Below are positions 1-8,033 of a stretch of DNA of 18,152 nucleotides, one piece after another. The translations under genes were made by a program, and so were the position numbers. The notes under the pieces are model-generated. The model was given only the letters and a program-made list of their open reading frames with translations, did not search any database and was not told where the DNA came from. Position 1 is the first letter of the stretch; each line of letters starts with the position of its first letter. This DNA comes from an uncultured Bacilli bacterium (GTDB lineage Bacteria; Bacillota_I; Bacilli_A; RFN20; CAG-826): positions 1 to 18,152 of the forward strand of contig CAKPNG010000033.1 of NCBI GenBank assembly GCA_934168325.1, given 5' to 3'.

Positions 1-73
1 CGACCAGAGCGATATTTTGTTATTTATTGTGTGTCATTTACTAAAAAAATTCATTGTGCTAACTTAAAAAGAC

Positions 74-101
74 GGGTTTGATTAATAATCAAACGTTTTT
101 T
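74..101 (+). terminator. Rho-independent terminator of an unseen upstream gene
   Basis: The arms GTTTGATTA (76-84) and TAATCAAAC (86-94) are complementary and are followed by G and a run of six T. This reads as an intrinsic terminator on the plus strand for a gene left of the window. The true loop must use a few of the inner A/T pairs. I found no recognisable gene or RNA in bases 1-73. Confidence 0.75.
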
Positions 102-107
102 ATTACA

Positions 108-124
108 TATAATTATGATAAAAT
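108..124 (+). promoter_or_regulatory. Candidate -10 region for tRNA-Gly
   Basis: Two -10-like boxes precede the tRNA: TATAAT at 108-113 and TAAAAT at 119-124. The second would place the start of transcription about 3 nt before the mature tRNA. No convincing -35 box is visible because the upstream bases are the T-run of the previous terminator. A promoter is expected here since that terminator isolates the tRNA, but the exact box is uncertain. Confidence 0.4.
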
Positions 125-133
125 ATTCAAAGT

Positions 134-207
134 GCTTCAGTAGTTCAGTGGTAGAACACTAGCTTCCCAAGCTAGGTATACGGGTTCGATTCCCGCCTGG
201 AGCTCCA
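134..207 (+). tRNA. tRNA-Gly (anticodon CCC)
   Basis: The cloverleaf is complete. The acceptor GCTTCAG (134-140) pairs with CTGGAGC (197-203), with one T-G wobble. The anticodon stem is CTAGC/GCTAG (159-163 and 171-175) around the loop TTCCCAA, giving anticodon CCC at 166-168. The T-loop is TTCGATT at 185-191, the discriminator is T204, and CCA is encoded at 205-207. It decodes GGG. A tRNA-Gly(UCC), which would read GGA/GGG, must lie elsewhere in the genome. The closing T-stem pair (A-C) is mismatched. It is a stand-alone gene between two terminators. Confidence 0.95.
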
Positions 208-221
208 TACGAAGTAAAATA

Positions 222-268
222 AAGGTTTGATACAAATTGTGTCAGACCTTTTTCATAAGGTCCTTTTT
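222..268 (+). terminator. Terminator after tRNA-Gly, with a second overlapping hairpin
   Basis: Hairpin 1 pairs AAGGTTTGATAC (from 222) with GTGTCAGACCTT (ending about 250), using two T-G wobbles, and runs into TTTTT. Hairpin 2 pairs GACCTT (244-249) with AAGGTC (257-262), followed by CTTTTTT. The two share the strand GACCTT, so only one can form at a time. Either one looks like an intrinsic terminator for the tRNA transcript. Confidence 0.75.
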
Positions 269-333
269 TATCGACCTACAAATATGAAACGCAGTAATGT
301 GATATCTTTAATCCTTTTAAAAGTGATAAAGTA

Positions 334-3258
334 ATGCAAAATAACGGAAGAGAAGTTTTTATTTATATAAATAGTATTAAATCCGCAACTATTTTAGAGC
401 AAAGTTATTATGAAACTCCTTTAGAATTATCTAATAAAATAAATAAAGATAAACGTATTGGGATATATCTAGAGATAATCAATTTTGATAATAATATTTT
501 AAGATATCTTTCAGATTGTTATCAGTTAGATAATGATCCATTTTTAAAAGAAATAGTAATGATTGATGGAATTGATATTCATACATTAACAAAAGATAAT
601 AAATATCAATTAGATGATAATCAATTTAATACATTACTTGAAAAAGTATTTAAAAAAAGTAAATATGAAGCAGAAGCTATTAATCGCTATCAAACATTAG
701 CTATTAATAAATTTTCAATAGATATAAATGATAAACAATACGTTGTTGCTTATCGTACTTTAAGTCTTAATTTTAAAGATAAAACTCTTAAAATTTCTAA
801 TCATTCTTCAATAAATAAATCTTTTTTAATTTCTCAAGAAAAGAAAGTAACTTTAGGAATGTATTTAGATATGAATCCTGAAGATTTTTGTATAAATTAT
901 GATAAAAATGAAAAAGAATATATCGAATTAATGAAATCAAATTTTCATAATAACGAAAAAGTTAACACTAGACCCACAATATTCTTACTTAGTAGAAATA
1001 CAAATAATTTTGTTAATGAAACATTTGAATCTATTAGTGAATTGGATAAAGAAGGTAAATTACCTACACCATTAAAAGCTTTTTTTGGAAGAAATAAAGC
1101 TAGAAGTGGTACTTCTAAAGAAGTAAATATAGTTGTATTTAATCGTAACAAAATTAATATTGATCAAATGAGAGTAGTTTATAATTCGATGGTTAATCGA
1201 GTTACTTATGTTAAAGGACCTCCAGGAACAGGAAAAACTGAAACTATTTTTAATGTACTTTTATCAGCTTATGCAAATGATAAAACAGTTTTAGTTTGTT
1301 CTAATAATAACCATCCAGTCTCAGATATTTTTAAAAAGATGGATGAGTCGTTAACTATTAAAAAACCTTATACTAAAGAAGAAGAAAAAATTATTTTTCC
1401 AATGATAAGACTTGGAAATAATAAAGAAATGGAAGATGCAATCAATAAATTAAAAGAAATAATGAATTTTGTATCAAAACATGAAAAAGCAAAAGTCCAA
1501 GAAAGCTTAACTGAAATAAGTAAAAATAAATCATTATCAGGTTTTAAAGAACTAAAAGAATTATTAGTCGAATATGAAGCCCAAATTGATTTAAACGAAA
1601 GAATAGAAACTCTTCAAAAAATAAGAAGATTAACGACTATCAAACAAATTAACACTAAATTAGAAGAGCAAATTTTAGCTTATGAAAATCGAGTTAAAAC
1701 ATCAAAAGTAATAAAAGATGATGATGTTTTAAAATATGCAATTTCAGCCTCAGAAGATAAAGATTTTAAAAATTTTGTTTATTATTCTTCATTATTAAGA
1801 TTTAAAAAAATATCAACTGTAACTTATAAAGAATTAATTGAAATTATAAGTGAACCTAATATAAAAGAAGCAGTTATAAGATTTAATAAATGGCTTAAAG
1901 ATGATACAAATTTAAAACGTTTACTATCGGTTTTTCCAATTATAATATGTACTAATCAATCTTGCTTTAAATTAGGAACACCTAAACCACATTTTGATTT
2001 AGTAATTATGGATGAATCTGGTCAATGTAATACAGCAACTTCTTTAATTCCAATTGTTAGAGGTAATAATTTACTTTTAGTAGGTGATACTAATCAATTA
2101 CAACCTGTTACAGTCATTGAAGAAAATGTTAATGAAGATTTAATAAGGAAATACAATATTTCAGAAGAATATGATTACATTCATAATTCAATATTATCTA
2201 CCATGTTAAAGAAAGATAATAATTCTAAAAATATCCTTCTTAGATATCATTATAGATGTGGTACAAAGATTGCTAGTTTTGTCAATCAAAGATTTTATGG
2301 AGATCAATTAAAATTATTAAATAAGACTCCTGGAGATTTAGTTTATTATGACGTAAAAAATACAAATAATCCTAATGCTAGAAATTCATATAAAGAAGAA
2401 GCTCTAGAAATTGCTAAAATTATTAAAGATAACGGATATAAAGATGTTGGAATTATTACTCCTTTTATTAATCAAGCCGCACTTGTTAATGATTATTTGA
2501 TGAAAACGGGAATTAATAATGTTAAAGCTGGTACGATTCATACTCTACAAGGTTCAGAAAAATCTGTCATTATTATGTCGGCTGCTTTATCTATCAAAAC
2601 TGGAAAAAAGACGATGGATTGGATTAAAAACAATCATGAATTAATAAATGTTGGAGTTACTAGAGCGAAAGATAAATTTGTATTTGTAGGTGATAAAGAA
2701 GCTATTGATAAGTTAAGCGGTGAAGAAACTAACGATATAAAGGTTCTATCTGATTATGTTTATAAAAATGGTGAATTAGTAGTTCCAAAAAGTGATGCGA
2801 TAATATCTTATGATTTTTCTAATGATTCGAAAAATGAAAAAGACTTTTTTGATACAGTCCAACCATATTTTAATAAGCGTGGATCTAAATTTAGAATTGA
2901 AAGAAATGTTCCTATTAAAAATGCTATAAAAGATGTCAATTTAAATGATTTAACTTTATTTGGTAAAAAAGAGTTTGATGTAATAGTTCAAGTTTCTGGT
3001 GGATTCTTAAATAAACGTTATCAAACTATAGTTGTATTTGAAATTGATGGTGGAGAGCATATAGGTAGTAAATTAACTTCTAAATTAGATAGACAAAAAG
3101 AAGAAATATGTAGAAATTATGGAATTAAATTAATCCGCATAGCAAATAGTGCAGTTAAAGATTATGAATCTATAATTAGTTTATTTGAATTTGTTGTTAA
3201 AGATTTAAAAGATATGGATGAAGCTTATTCTCAAATGAGTTTATTTGATGAAGAATAA
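334..3258 (+). CDS. UPF1/Dna2-type superfamily 1 helicase with C-terminal nuclease-like domain
   Basis: This 974-residue protein carries the full set of SF1 helicase motifs. Walker A is GPPGTGKT at 295-302, Walker B/motif II is DESGQ at 560-564, and motif III is GDTNQLQP at 584-591. YHYR lies at 638-641, motif V GTIHTLQGSE at 733-742, and motif VI GVTRAKD at 774-780. A long charged, probably helical insert separates motifs I and II (about 370-480). The last ~130 residues look like a Vsr/DUF2726/DUF559-type PD-(D/E)XK fold: D882, FEIDGGEH (E903, D905, H909), D919 and a GIKLIRI strand. The expected activity is ATP-driven unwinding or translocation on nucleic acid coupled to cleavage, in repair or defence. 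The nuclease call rests on motif spacing only. No good Shine-Dalgarno site precedes ATG 334, and codons 298-333 just upstream are open in the same frame, so the N-terminus may be longer (see findings). It is alone apart from the small DUF4177 gene 35 nt downstream. Confidence 0.85.
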   Translation: MQNNGREVFIYINSIKSATILEQSYYETPLELSNKINKDKRIGIYLEIINFDNNILRYLSDCYQLDNDPFLKEIVMIDGIDIHTLTKDNKYQLDDNQFNTLLEKVFKKSKYEAEAINRYQTLAINKFSIDINDKQYVVAYRTLSLNFKDKTLKISNHSSINKSFLISQEKKVTLGMYLDMNPEDFCINYDKNEKEYIELMKSNFHNNEKVNTRPTIFLLSRNTNNFVNETFESISELDKEGKLPTPLKAFFGRNKARSGTSKEVNIVVFNRNKINIDQMRVVYNSMVNRVTYVKGPPGTGKTETIFNVLLSAYANDKTVLVCSNNNHPVSDIFKKMDESLTIKKPYTKEEEKIIFPMIRLGNNKEMEDAINKLKEIMNFVSKHEKAKVQESLTEISKNKSLSGFKELKELLVEYEAQIDLNERIETLQKIRRLTTIKQINTKLEEQILAYENRVKTSKVIKDDDVLKYAISASEDKDFKNFVYYSSLLRFKKISTVTYKELIEIISEPNIKEAVIRFNKWLKDDTNLKRLLSVFPIIICTNQSCFKLGTPKPHFDLVIMDESGQCNTATSLIPIVRGNNLLLVGDTNQLQPVTVIEENVNEDLIRKYNISEEYDYIHNSILSTMLKKDNNSKNILLRYHYRCGTKIASFVNQRFYGDQLKLLNKTPGDLVYYDVKNTNNPNARNSYKEEALEIAKIIKDNGYKDVGIITPFINQAALVNDYLMKTGINNVKAGTIHTLQGSEKSVIIMSAALSIKTGKKTMDWIKNNHELINVGVTRAKDKFVFVGDKEAIDKLSGEETNDIKVLSDYVYKNGELVVPKSDAIISYDFSNDSKNEKDFFDTVQPYFNKRGSKFRIERNVPIKNAIKDVNLNDLTLFGKKEFDVIVQVSGGFLNKRYQTIVVFEIDGGEHIGSKLTSKLDRQKEEICRNYGIKLIRIANSAVKDYESIISLFEFVVKDLKDMDEAYSQMSLFDEE

Positions 3259-3293
3259 TTATTATAATTTATTAAAATAATCATTTTATAAAA

Positions 3294-3470
3294 ATGAGAT
3301 ATGAGTATAAATATGTAATAGTTGTTGAAAAATTTAATATTAATAAAACCGTTGATTTAGTAAACCAAGAATTAAATAAATACGGAAATGAAGGATGGGA
3401 ACTTGTTAATTTTACTTATGGAACTATTGATGGTGTTTATCATTTAGTATTCAAACGCGATAAAGAATAA
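3294..3470 (+). CDS. DUF4177 family small protein (58 aa)
   Basis: A short frame begins MRYEYKYVIV, contains GNEGWELVNF and ends YHLVFKRDKE. That is the pattern of the DUF4177 family: an initial strand with EYK, a helix ending in an invariant-looking GWEL, and a last strand ending in FKR. Family length is about 55-70 residues, so this copy is complete. The family has no firm function, and proteins of this type are common as small orphan genes in Firmicutes. It starts 35 nt after the helicase stop with no visible Shine-Dalgarno site. The 14 bases over its start (TTTTATAAAAATGA) are identical to those over the start of the M6 lipoprotein gene. It may be co-transcribed with the helicase; whether they work together is unknown. 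Confidence 0.8.
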   Translation: MRYEYKYVIVVEKFNINKTVDLVNQELNKYGNEGWELVNFTYGTIDGVYHLVFKRDKE

Positions 3471-3504
3471 AACATTAATAATGTTTTAATAATTTCGCAT
3501 TAAC

Positions 3505-3536
3505 TTTAGTTAATAAATTAACTAAATTGTTTTAGT
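3505..3536 (+). terminator. AT-rich inverted repeat, probable terminator after DUF4177
   Basis: The arms TTTAGTTAAT (3505-3514) and ATTAACTAAA (3517-3526) are perfectly complementary around two bases and are followed by TTGTTTT. This could end the helicase-DUF4177 transcript. The stem is almost all A-T, so it may instead be a protein-binding palindrome 17 nt upstream of the pepC -35 box. Confidence 0.5.
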
Positions 3537-3543
3537 ATATTGC

Positions 3544-3584
3544 TTGAAATCATTTTTTTTAAATATACAATATAGAAAAAGAGG
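3544..3584 (+). promoter_or_regulatory. pepC promoter and ribosome-binding site
   Basis: TTGAAA (3544-3549) and TACAAT (3566-3571) are separated by 16 bp and resemble a sigma-A promoter. Transcription would start near 3578. A GAGG ribosome site (3581-3584) lies 8 nt before ATG 3593. This supports pepC being the first gene of its own transcript. Confidence 0.6.
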
Positions 3585-3592
3585 TTTTTTAT

Positions 3593-4975
3593 ATGGAAAA
3601 AAATATTACTGATAGTTTATTAAAAGAATATTCAAAGGAATTTAATGCAAATTTAAATAATAAAATAGCTAAAAATGCTGTTAATAAAAATGGTGTTTTT
3701 AATACTGCTTATAATAGCGATGCTTTAAGAGATTTAGAACCTATTTATTCAGTTGAAGTTAAAGATATACCTGAAGTTACTAATCAAAAACAAAGTGGAA
3801 GATGTTGGATGTTTGCTGGATTAAATGTTCTTAGACCTATAGTTATTAAAAATCTTAAAGTTAAATCATTTGAATTTAGTGAATCTTATTTAATGTTTTA
3901 TGATAAATTAGAAAAATCAAATAGTGCTTTAATTGAAACTTTAAATAATTTAGATATCAAGAATGATGATCGTCTTTTAGAATATATTATTGGTATGGGT
4001 GGTCATCAAGATGGTGGATATTGGAATTATTTTACTAGTTTAGTTAAAAAATATGGTGTATGTCCTAAATCTTCTATGAAAGAAACCATTAGTTCATCTT
4101 CAAGCAGTGAAATGAATGAAGTTTTATTAAATTTATTAACTAAAGATATAGCATTATTAAGAAACGAATATAAAAATGGTAAAACTAAAGAAGAACTTAC
4201 TTCTTTAAAAGAAGGTATGCTTAAAGATATTTATAATGTTTTAGCTATTTGTTTAGGTGAACCAACTCAAGAATTTATTTATGAATATGAAGAAGTTAAT
4301 AATGATAAAAAAGATGATAAAGATATAAAAGAAGAAAAGAAAGATTCATTTAAACGTATTAAAATGAGTCCTGTTGAATTTTATAATAAATATATTGGTG
4401 AAGAATTAAATGAATATGTTAGTTTAGTAAATTGGCCTATTTCATCTTATAAATTCAATGAACCTTATATGTTAAAGTTAACTCAAAATGTTTATGATGG
4501 AGATAAATGCATATCTTTAAATGTTAGTTTATCAGATTTAAAAGAAGCTGCTATTAATTCATTAAAAGATAATACTCCTATGTGGTTTGCTTGTGATGTT
4601 ACTGCTTTTAGTTTTAGAAAAGAAGGTTGTTTAGTTAAAGAATTATTAAATATTGATGATACTTTTAATGTTAATACTTCTTTTGATAAAGGAGATAGAT
4701 TAATGCTTAAAGCTTCTCAATGTAATCATGCTATGACTTTAGTAGGTGTTAATCTTGATGATAATAATAAACCAAATAGATGGAAAGTTATGAATTCTTG
4801 GGGAGATGATATAGGATTTAAAGGGTTCTTTATTATGAGTGATGAATGGTTTAATGAATATACTTATGAAATAGTTATTAAGAAGAAATATATTAAGCCT
4901 GAGTTATTAAAATGCTTAGATAAAGAATTGAATTTACTTGAGCCATGGGCTCCAGTTGCTAGGATTTCTGATTAA
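3593..4975 (+). CDS. pepC: Aminopeptidase C (bleomycin hydrolase family, peptidase C1)
   Basis: This cytosolic cysteine aminopeptidase trims N-terminal residues from peptides; family members form hexamers. The triad is clear: Cys71 in NQKQSGRCWMFAG, His379 in QCNHAMTLVGV and Asn401 in MNSWGDDIGFKG. The length of 460 residues is slightly above the usual ~445. The surplus is a Lys/Asp/Glu-rich insert at about residues 229-252, in a loop between core elements, and there is a run of serines near 165. The C-terminus, EPWAPVARISD, resembles the family's conserved EPWDP ending. In known PepC enzymes the C-terminal tail reaches into the active site and sets exopeptidase specificity; here it is a few residues longer. 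The M6 lipoprotein starts 33 nt downstream and may share its transcript. Confidence 0.95.
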   Translation: MEKNITDSLLKEYSKEFNANLNNKIAKNAVNKNGVFNTAYNSDALRDLEPIYSVEVKDIPEVTNQKQSGRCWMFAGLNVLRPIVIKNLKVKSFEFSESYLMFYDKLEKSNSALIETLNNLDIKNDDRLLEYIIGMGGHQDGGYWNYFTSLVKKYGVCPKSSMKETISSSSSSEMNEVLLNLLTKDIALLRNEYKNGKTKEELTSLKEGMLKDIYNVLAICLGEPTQEFIYEYEEVNNDKKDDKDIKEEKKDSFKRIKMSPVEFYNKYIGEELNEYVSLVNWPISSYKFNEPYMLKLTQNVYDGDKCISLNVSLSDLKEAAINSLKDNTPMWFACDVTAFSFRKEGCLVKELLNIDDTFNVNTSFDKGDRLMLKASQCNHAMTLVGVNLDDNNKPNRWKVMNSWGDDIGFKGFFIMSDEWFNEYTYEIVIKKKYIKPELLKCLDKELNLLEPWAPVARISD

Positions 4976-5008
4976 AAACCATGCTAAAATCAACTATTTT
5001 TTATAAAA

Positions 5009-6769
5009 ATGAAGAAACGTAATACTTATTTAATATCAATTTGTGCTTTATTTTCTACAATATCATTAACTAGTTGTAGAACTATTTTAGATTACTATAA
5101 AGGTGTTACTATCGATATAGATACTAATATTTCTAATGGTACTATAAATGCTTATTATGAAAAAAATGAAATTAATAATGGCAATAAAATTCAATTAGGA
5201 GATAAGTTATATATTAAAACATTACCTAATGAAGGGTATATGTTAGATGAATTATATATCAATAATAGACTTTGTAATGATAAACCTTATTTTACAGTTG
5301 AAAAAGATTATTATATGGTTAGAGCAACTTTTAAACCTATTACTTATTCAAACGATAGTTTAATAGAAATAGATGCTAGATTAACTCATAGTGATATTTA
5401 TAATAGTAGTTCGTTAGCTATTACTCCTAGTATTGGGGATGTAAAAGTATTAGTAGTTCCAATTGAATTTAATGATTATGATGGATTTACTCAAAGTGAA
5501 TTAAATTCGATTAGAGTTTCTTTTAATGGTAAGAATGAAGATAAAAGTAATGATTATTGGGAAAGTTTAAGTTCATTTTATAAAAAATCTAGTTATGGTA
5601 AATTAAATTTATCTTTTGATATTTGTGATAAATATATACCTACTTTTTCTGGTAGTGATTTTAAAATTAAAGAGCAAAAAGATGGAGAAGGATCGATTGC
5701 TATATTAGATGAATGTCGAGATAAATTAACTATTAATAGTAATAAAGTTAATTATTTAGATTATGATTCTAATAAAGATGGATATGTTGATGGTATTTGG
5801 TTTATTTATAATGCTAAAGACCAAAAAGAAGTTTATGATGAAAGAGATTTTTGGGCTTATGTTTATTCTTATGTTAATGATAATAAAACTGGACCAAAGT
5901 ATGCACCAGATCTAGATAATCCTCAATTTGCTAGATACGCTAATTGTTCACAATTATTCTTATATTCTGATAGTGAACAAGGTTTTGATGCTCATACTTT
6001 AATTCATGAGCAAGGACATATGTTTGGATTAGATGATTATTATACTTATGATGATGGTGTTAAAGCTAGTGGTACTGGTGGTTTAGATATGATGGATTTA
6101 AATGTCGGTGATCATAATGCTTTTAATAAATTTTCTTTAGGATGGATTAAACCTAAAGTTATTACTAATATTGGTGAATTTAAATTAAAACCTATTTCTA
6201 GTAGTGGAGAAGCTCTTATTTTACCTACATCTAAAGATATTAATAATCCTTTTAATGAATATTATATTATTGAATATTATACAAATGATAATTTGTATCA
6301 ATTAGATTCTAATAAAGCTTATCGAGATGTTTACCCTCGTTATTTTAAAGATGCTGGAATTAGAATTACTCATATAGATGCTAGATTAGTTGATGCTAAC
6401 GATAATTTCGTTAATAGTAATGAAATTAATATTGATGGAATAAATTATCCCTTAGATGAATCTAAATATTATGATATTGCTTGTAGTAATACAGCTTCTA
6501 GAAGTTATAAAAGAAACAAAAATGATTTAGGATATTATAATTTAATAGAAACTTTAAATATTTTAAATAAGAAAAGTTATAATAGTTTTTATTATGATGC
6601 TGATGGGTATAGTTTTTTATTTAAAGTTGGCGATGTTTTAAATAGTAATTTACAAAGTAATTTCTTTATAAATAATGGTTATAATCATGATGGAACTTTA
6701 TTTAATTATTCATTAAGAGTTGAAGGTTTAAATAAAGAATATGCATCAATTTCGATAAAAATTGTTTAG
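5009..6769 (+). CDS. Lipoprotein M6-family metalloprotease with N-terminal repeat domain
   Basis: The protein starts MKKRNTYLISICALFSTISL, a short basic and hydrophobic signal, followed by the lipobox LTSC, so it should be exported and lipid-anchored through Cys23. Residues ~35-110 look like a beta-rich 'bacterial repeat'/InlB B-repeat module (NGTI..., LPNEGYMLDELYINN). The catalytic region carries HEQGHMFGLDDYY (zinc His333 and His337, Glu334), then GGLDMMDLNVGDHNAF and a KFSLGWI segment, the arrangement seen in M6 peptidases such as immune inhibitor A. The tail (about 480-586) is probably a further beta domain. It is likely a surface protease acting on host or environmental proteins; its substrate is not predictable. 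There is no Shine-Dalgarno site before ATG 5009. It converges with the Y-family polymerase gene, only 13 nt away. Confidence 0.88.
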   Translation: MKKRNTYLISICALFSTISLTSCRTILDYYKGVTIDIDTNISNGTINAYYEKNEINNGNKIQLGDKLYIKTLPNEGYMLDELYINNRLCNDKPYFTVEKDYYMVRATFKPITYSNDSLIEIDARLTHSDIYNSSSLAITPSIGDVKVLVVPIEFNDYDGFTQSELNSIRVSFNGKNEDKSNDYWESLSSFYKKSSYGKLNLSFDICDKYIPTFSGSDFKIKEQKDGEGSIAILDECRDKLTINSNKVNYLDYDSNKDGYVDGIWFIYNAKDQKEVYDERDFWAYVYSYVNDNKTGPKYAPDLDNPQFARYANCSQLFLYSDSEQGFDAHTLIHEQGHMFGLDDYYTYDDGVKASGTGGLDMMDLNVGDHNAFNKFSLGWIKPKVITNIGEFKLKPISSSGEALILPTSKDINNPFNEYYIIEYYTNDNLYQLDSNKAYRDVYPRYFKDAGIRITHIDARLVDANDNFVNSNEINIDGINYPLDESKYYDIACSNTASRSYKRNKNDLGYYNLIETLNILNKKSYNSFYYDADGYSFLFKVGDVLNSNLQSNFFINNGYNHDGTLFNYSLRVEGLNKEYASISIKIV

Positions 6770-6782
6770 TTTTGCAGGCTTT

Positions 6783-8033
6783 TTATTTTTTATGGCCGCC
6801 TATTTGAGAATGTCTTAATTTAGAAGTAGAACTTTTTAATAAGCTAGAGCCCCTTAATAAAGCGTTATCTCCATATTTAATTTTTACTTGATCTAAAGCA
6901 GAATAAAATTCTTCATTTTTTTGAGTTTCTTCAATTGTTTCAAATAATGACAATTGTTTAGCTTTTGGCTTTGATAATTTATTAAATGAGATTCCTACTT
7001 GTCTAATTAAAGCATTAGGTTTTACATTATTGAAATAAAGAACTTTAAAAGATTCATAGATTTCTTTATTATTTGAAGTTGGAAAAGGTAAATTTAATTG
7101 TTTAGCAAATCCACCTTCTTGAGAGAAAGTATAACGAATAAATAAAGAAATATTACTAGTCTCTAATTCGAATTTTCTCATTCTAAAAGCTAAATCATCG
7201 ACCATTTCTTCAATGATTAACAAAGTTTCTTTTACGGTATAATCTCTCATTAATACTTGACCGAGATTTAAATTATGATTACATGGAATATATTTTTCTC
7301 TAATATCTGTATTATCAATACCATTAGCATGCTCATATAATTCTTCGCCTATAATACCTAATTTTTGAATAAGGATATTTTTATCAAAATTTGCTAATTG
7401 ACCAACATTAAAAATACCTAATTCATTTAATCTTTTTTCATAACCTCTAGAAATACCCCATAATTCACTTAAAGGTTCAATTTTCCATAAATATTCCTTA
7501 AAATTTTCATTCGTTAACATAAAGATAAAATCTTTAGTATTTTTAGCAAATTTATCATCAGAAACTTTAGCTAAAAACATATTAGGACCGATTCCACAAG
7601 TCATAGTTAGGCCTGTTTTTTCTAATATTTCTTTTTGAATATCTTTACATAAAGTAATAGGATCTTTCTTATATAATTTTAAATAAGGAGAAAGCGAAAC
7701 GAATAATTCATCAATTGAATAGACATGAATGTCATCCTCTCCAAAGTAATTTAAGAAAATTGAGACAATTTCTGCAGACTTTTTGACATATTTTTCCATT
7801 TGTGGGATTGCATAAATCATGCCTTCAATATTAGTTGGTAAGTCTCTTCTACGACATCTAGAAGGTACACCAAGAGCTTTTAAATATGGTGAGACACTTA
7901 ATACAATAGTTGATTCTTTTCTAGTAGTATCAGTTACAACTAAAGGAGTAGTAAAAGGATCTAAACCTCTTTCTACACATTCAAATGAAGCATAAAATGC
8001 TTTTAAGTCAAATACTGCATAATATTTATCCAT
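6783..8033 (-). CDS. Y-family DNA polymerase (UmuC/DinB-like)
   Basis: This translesion polymerase is 416 residues long, the usual size for UmuC/UvrX-type members. Metal-binding acids are visible: Asp9 in VFDLKAFYASFECV, and Asp108-Glu109 in YSIDELFVSL. The SVSPYLKALGVPSRCR segment is the typical fingers region of this Firmicutes subgroup. Thumb and little-finger domains follow, and the protein ends with the RHSQIGGHKK-like tail common in the UmuC branch. It allows replication past damaged bases at the cost of accuracy. The start at 8033 lies only 6 nt after a TATAAT box with no ribosome site, so the mRNA is probably leaderless. No LexA-type palindrome was recognised, although an AT-rich inverted repeat sits in its promoter. 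No partner UmuD is nearby. Confidence 0.92.
   Translation of the reverse strand: MDKYYAVFDLKAFYASFECVERGLDPFTTPLVVTDTTRKESTIVLSVSPYLKALGVPSRCRRRDLPTNIEGMIYAIPQMEKYVKKSAEIVSIFLNYFGEDDIHVYSIDELFVSLSPYLKLYKKDPITLCKDIQKEILEKTGLTMTCGIGPNMFLAKVSDDKFAKNTKDFIFMLTNENFKEYLWKIEPLSELWGISRGYEKRLNELGIFNVGQLANFDKNILIQKLGIIGEELYEHANGIDNTDIREKYIPCNHNLNLGQVLMRDYTVKETLLIIEEMVDDLAFRMRKFELETSNISLFIRYTFSQEGGFAKQLNLPFPTSNNKEIYESFKVLYFNNVKPNALIRQVGISFNKLSKPKAKQLSLFETIEETQKNEEFYSALDQVKIKYGDNALLRGSSLLKSSTSKLRHSQIGGHKK

Noticed and set aside
945..1151. Minus-strand open frame of 68 codons inside the helicase gene
   Set aside because: It is an antisense shadow, hydrophobic only because of the AT-rich complement, with no ribosome site.
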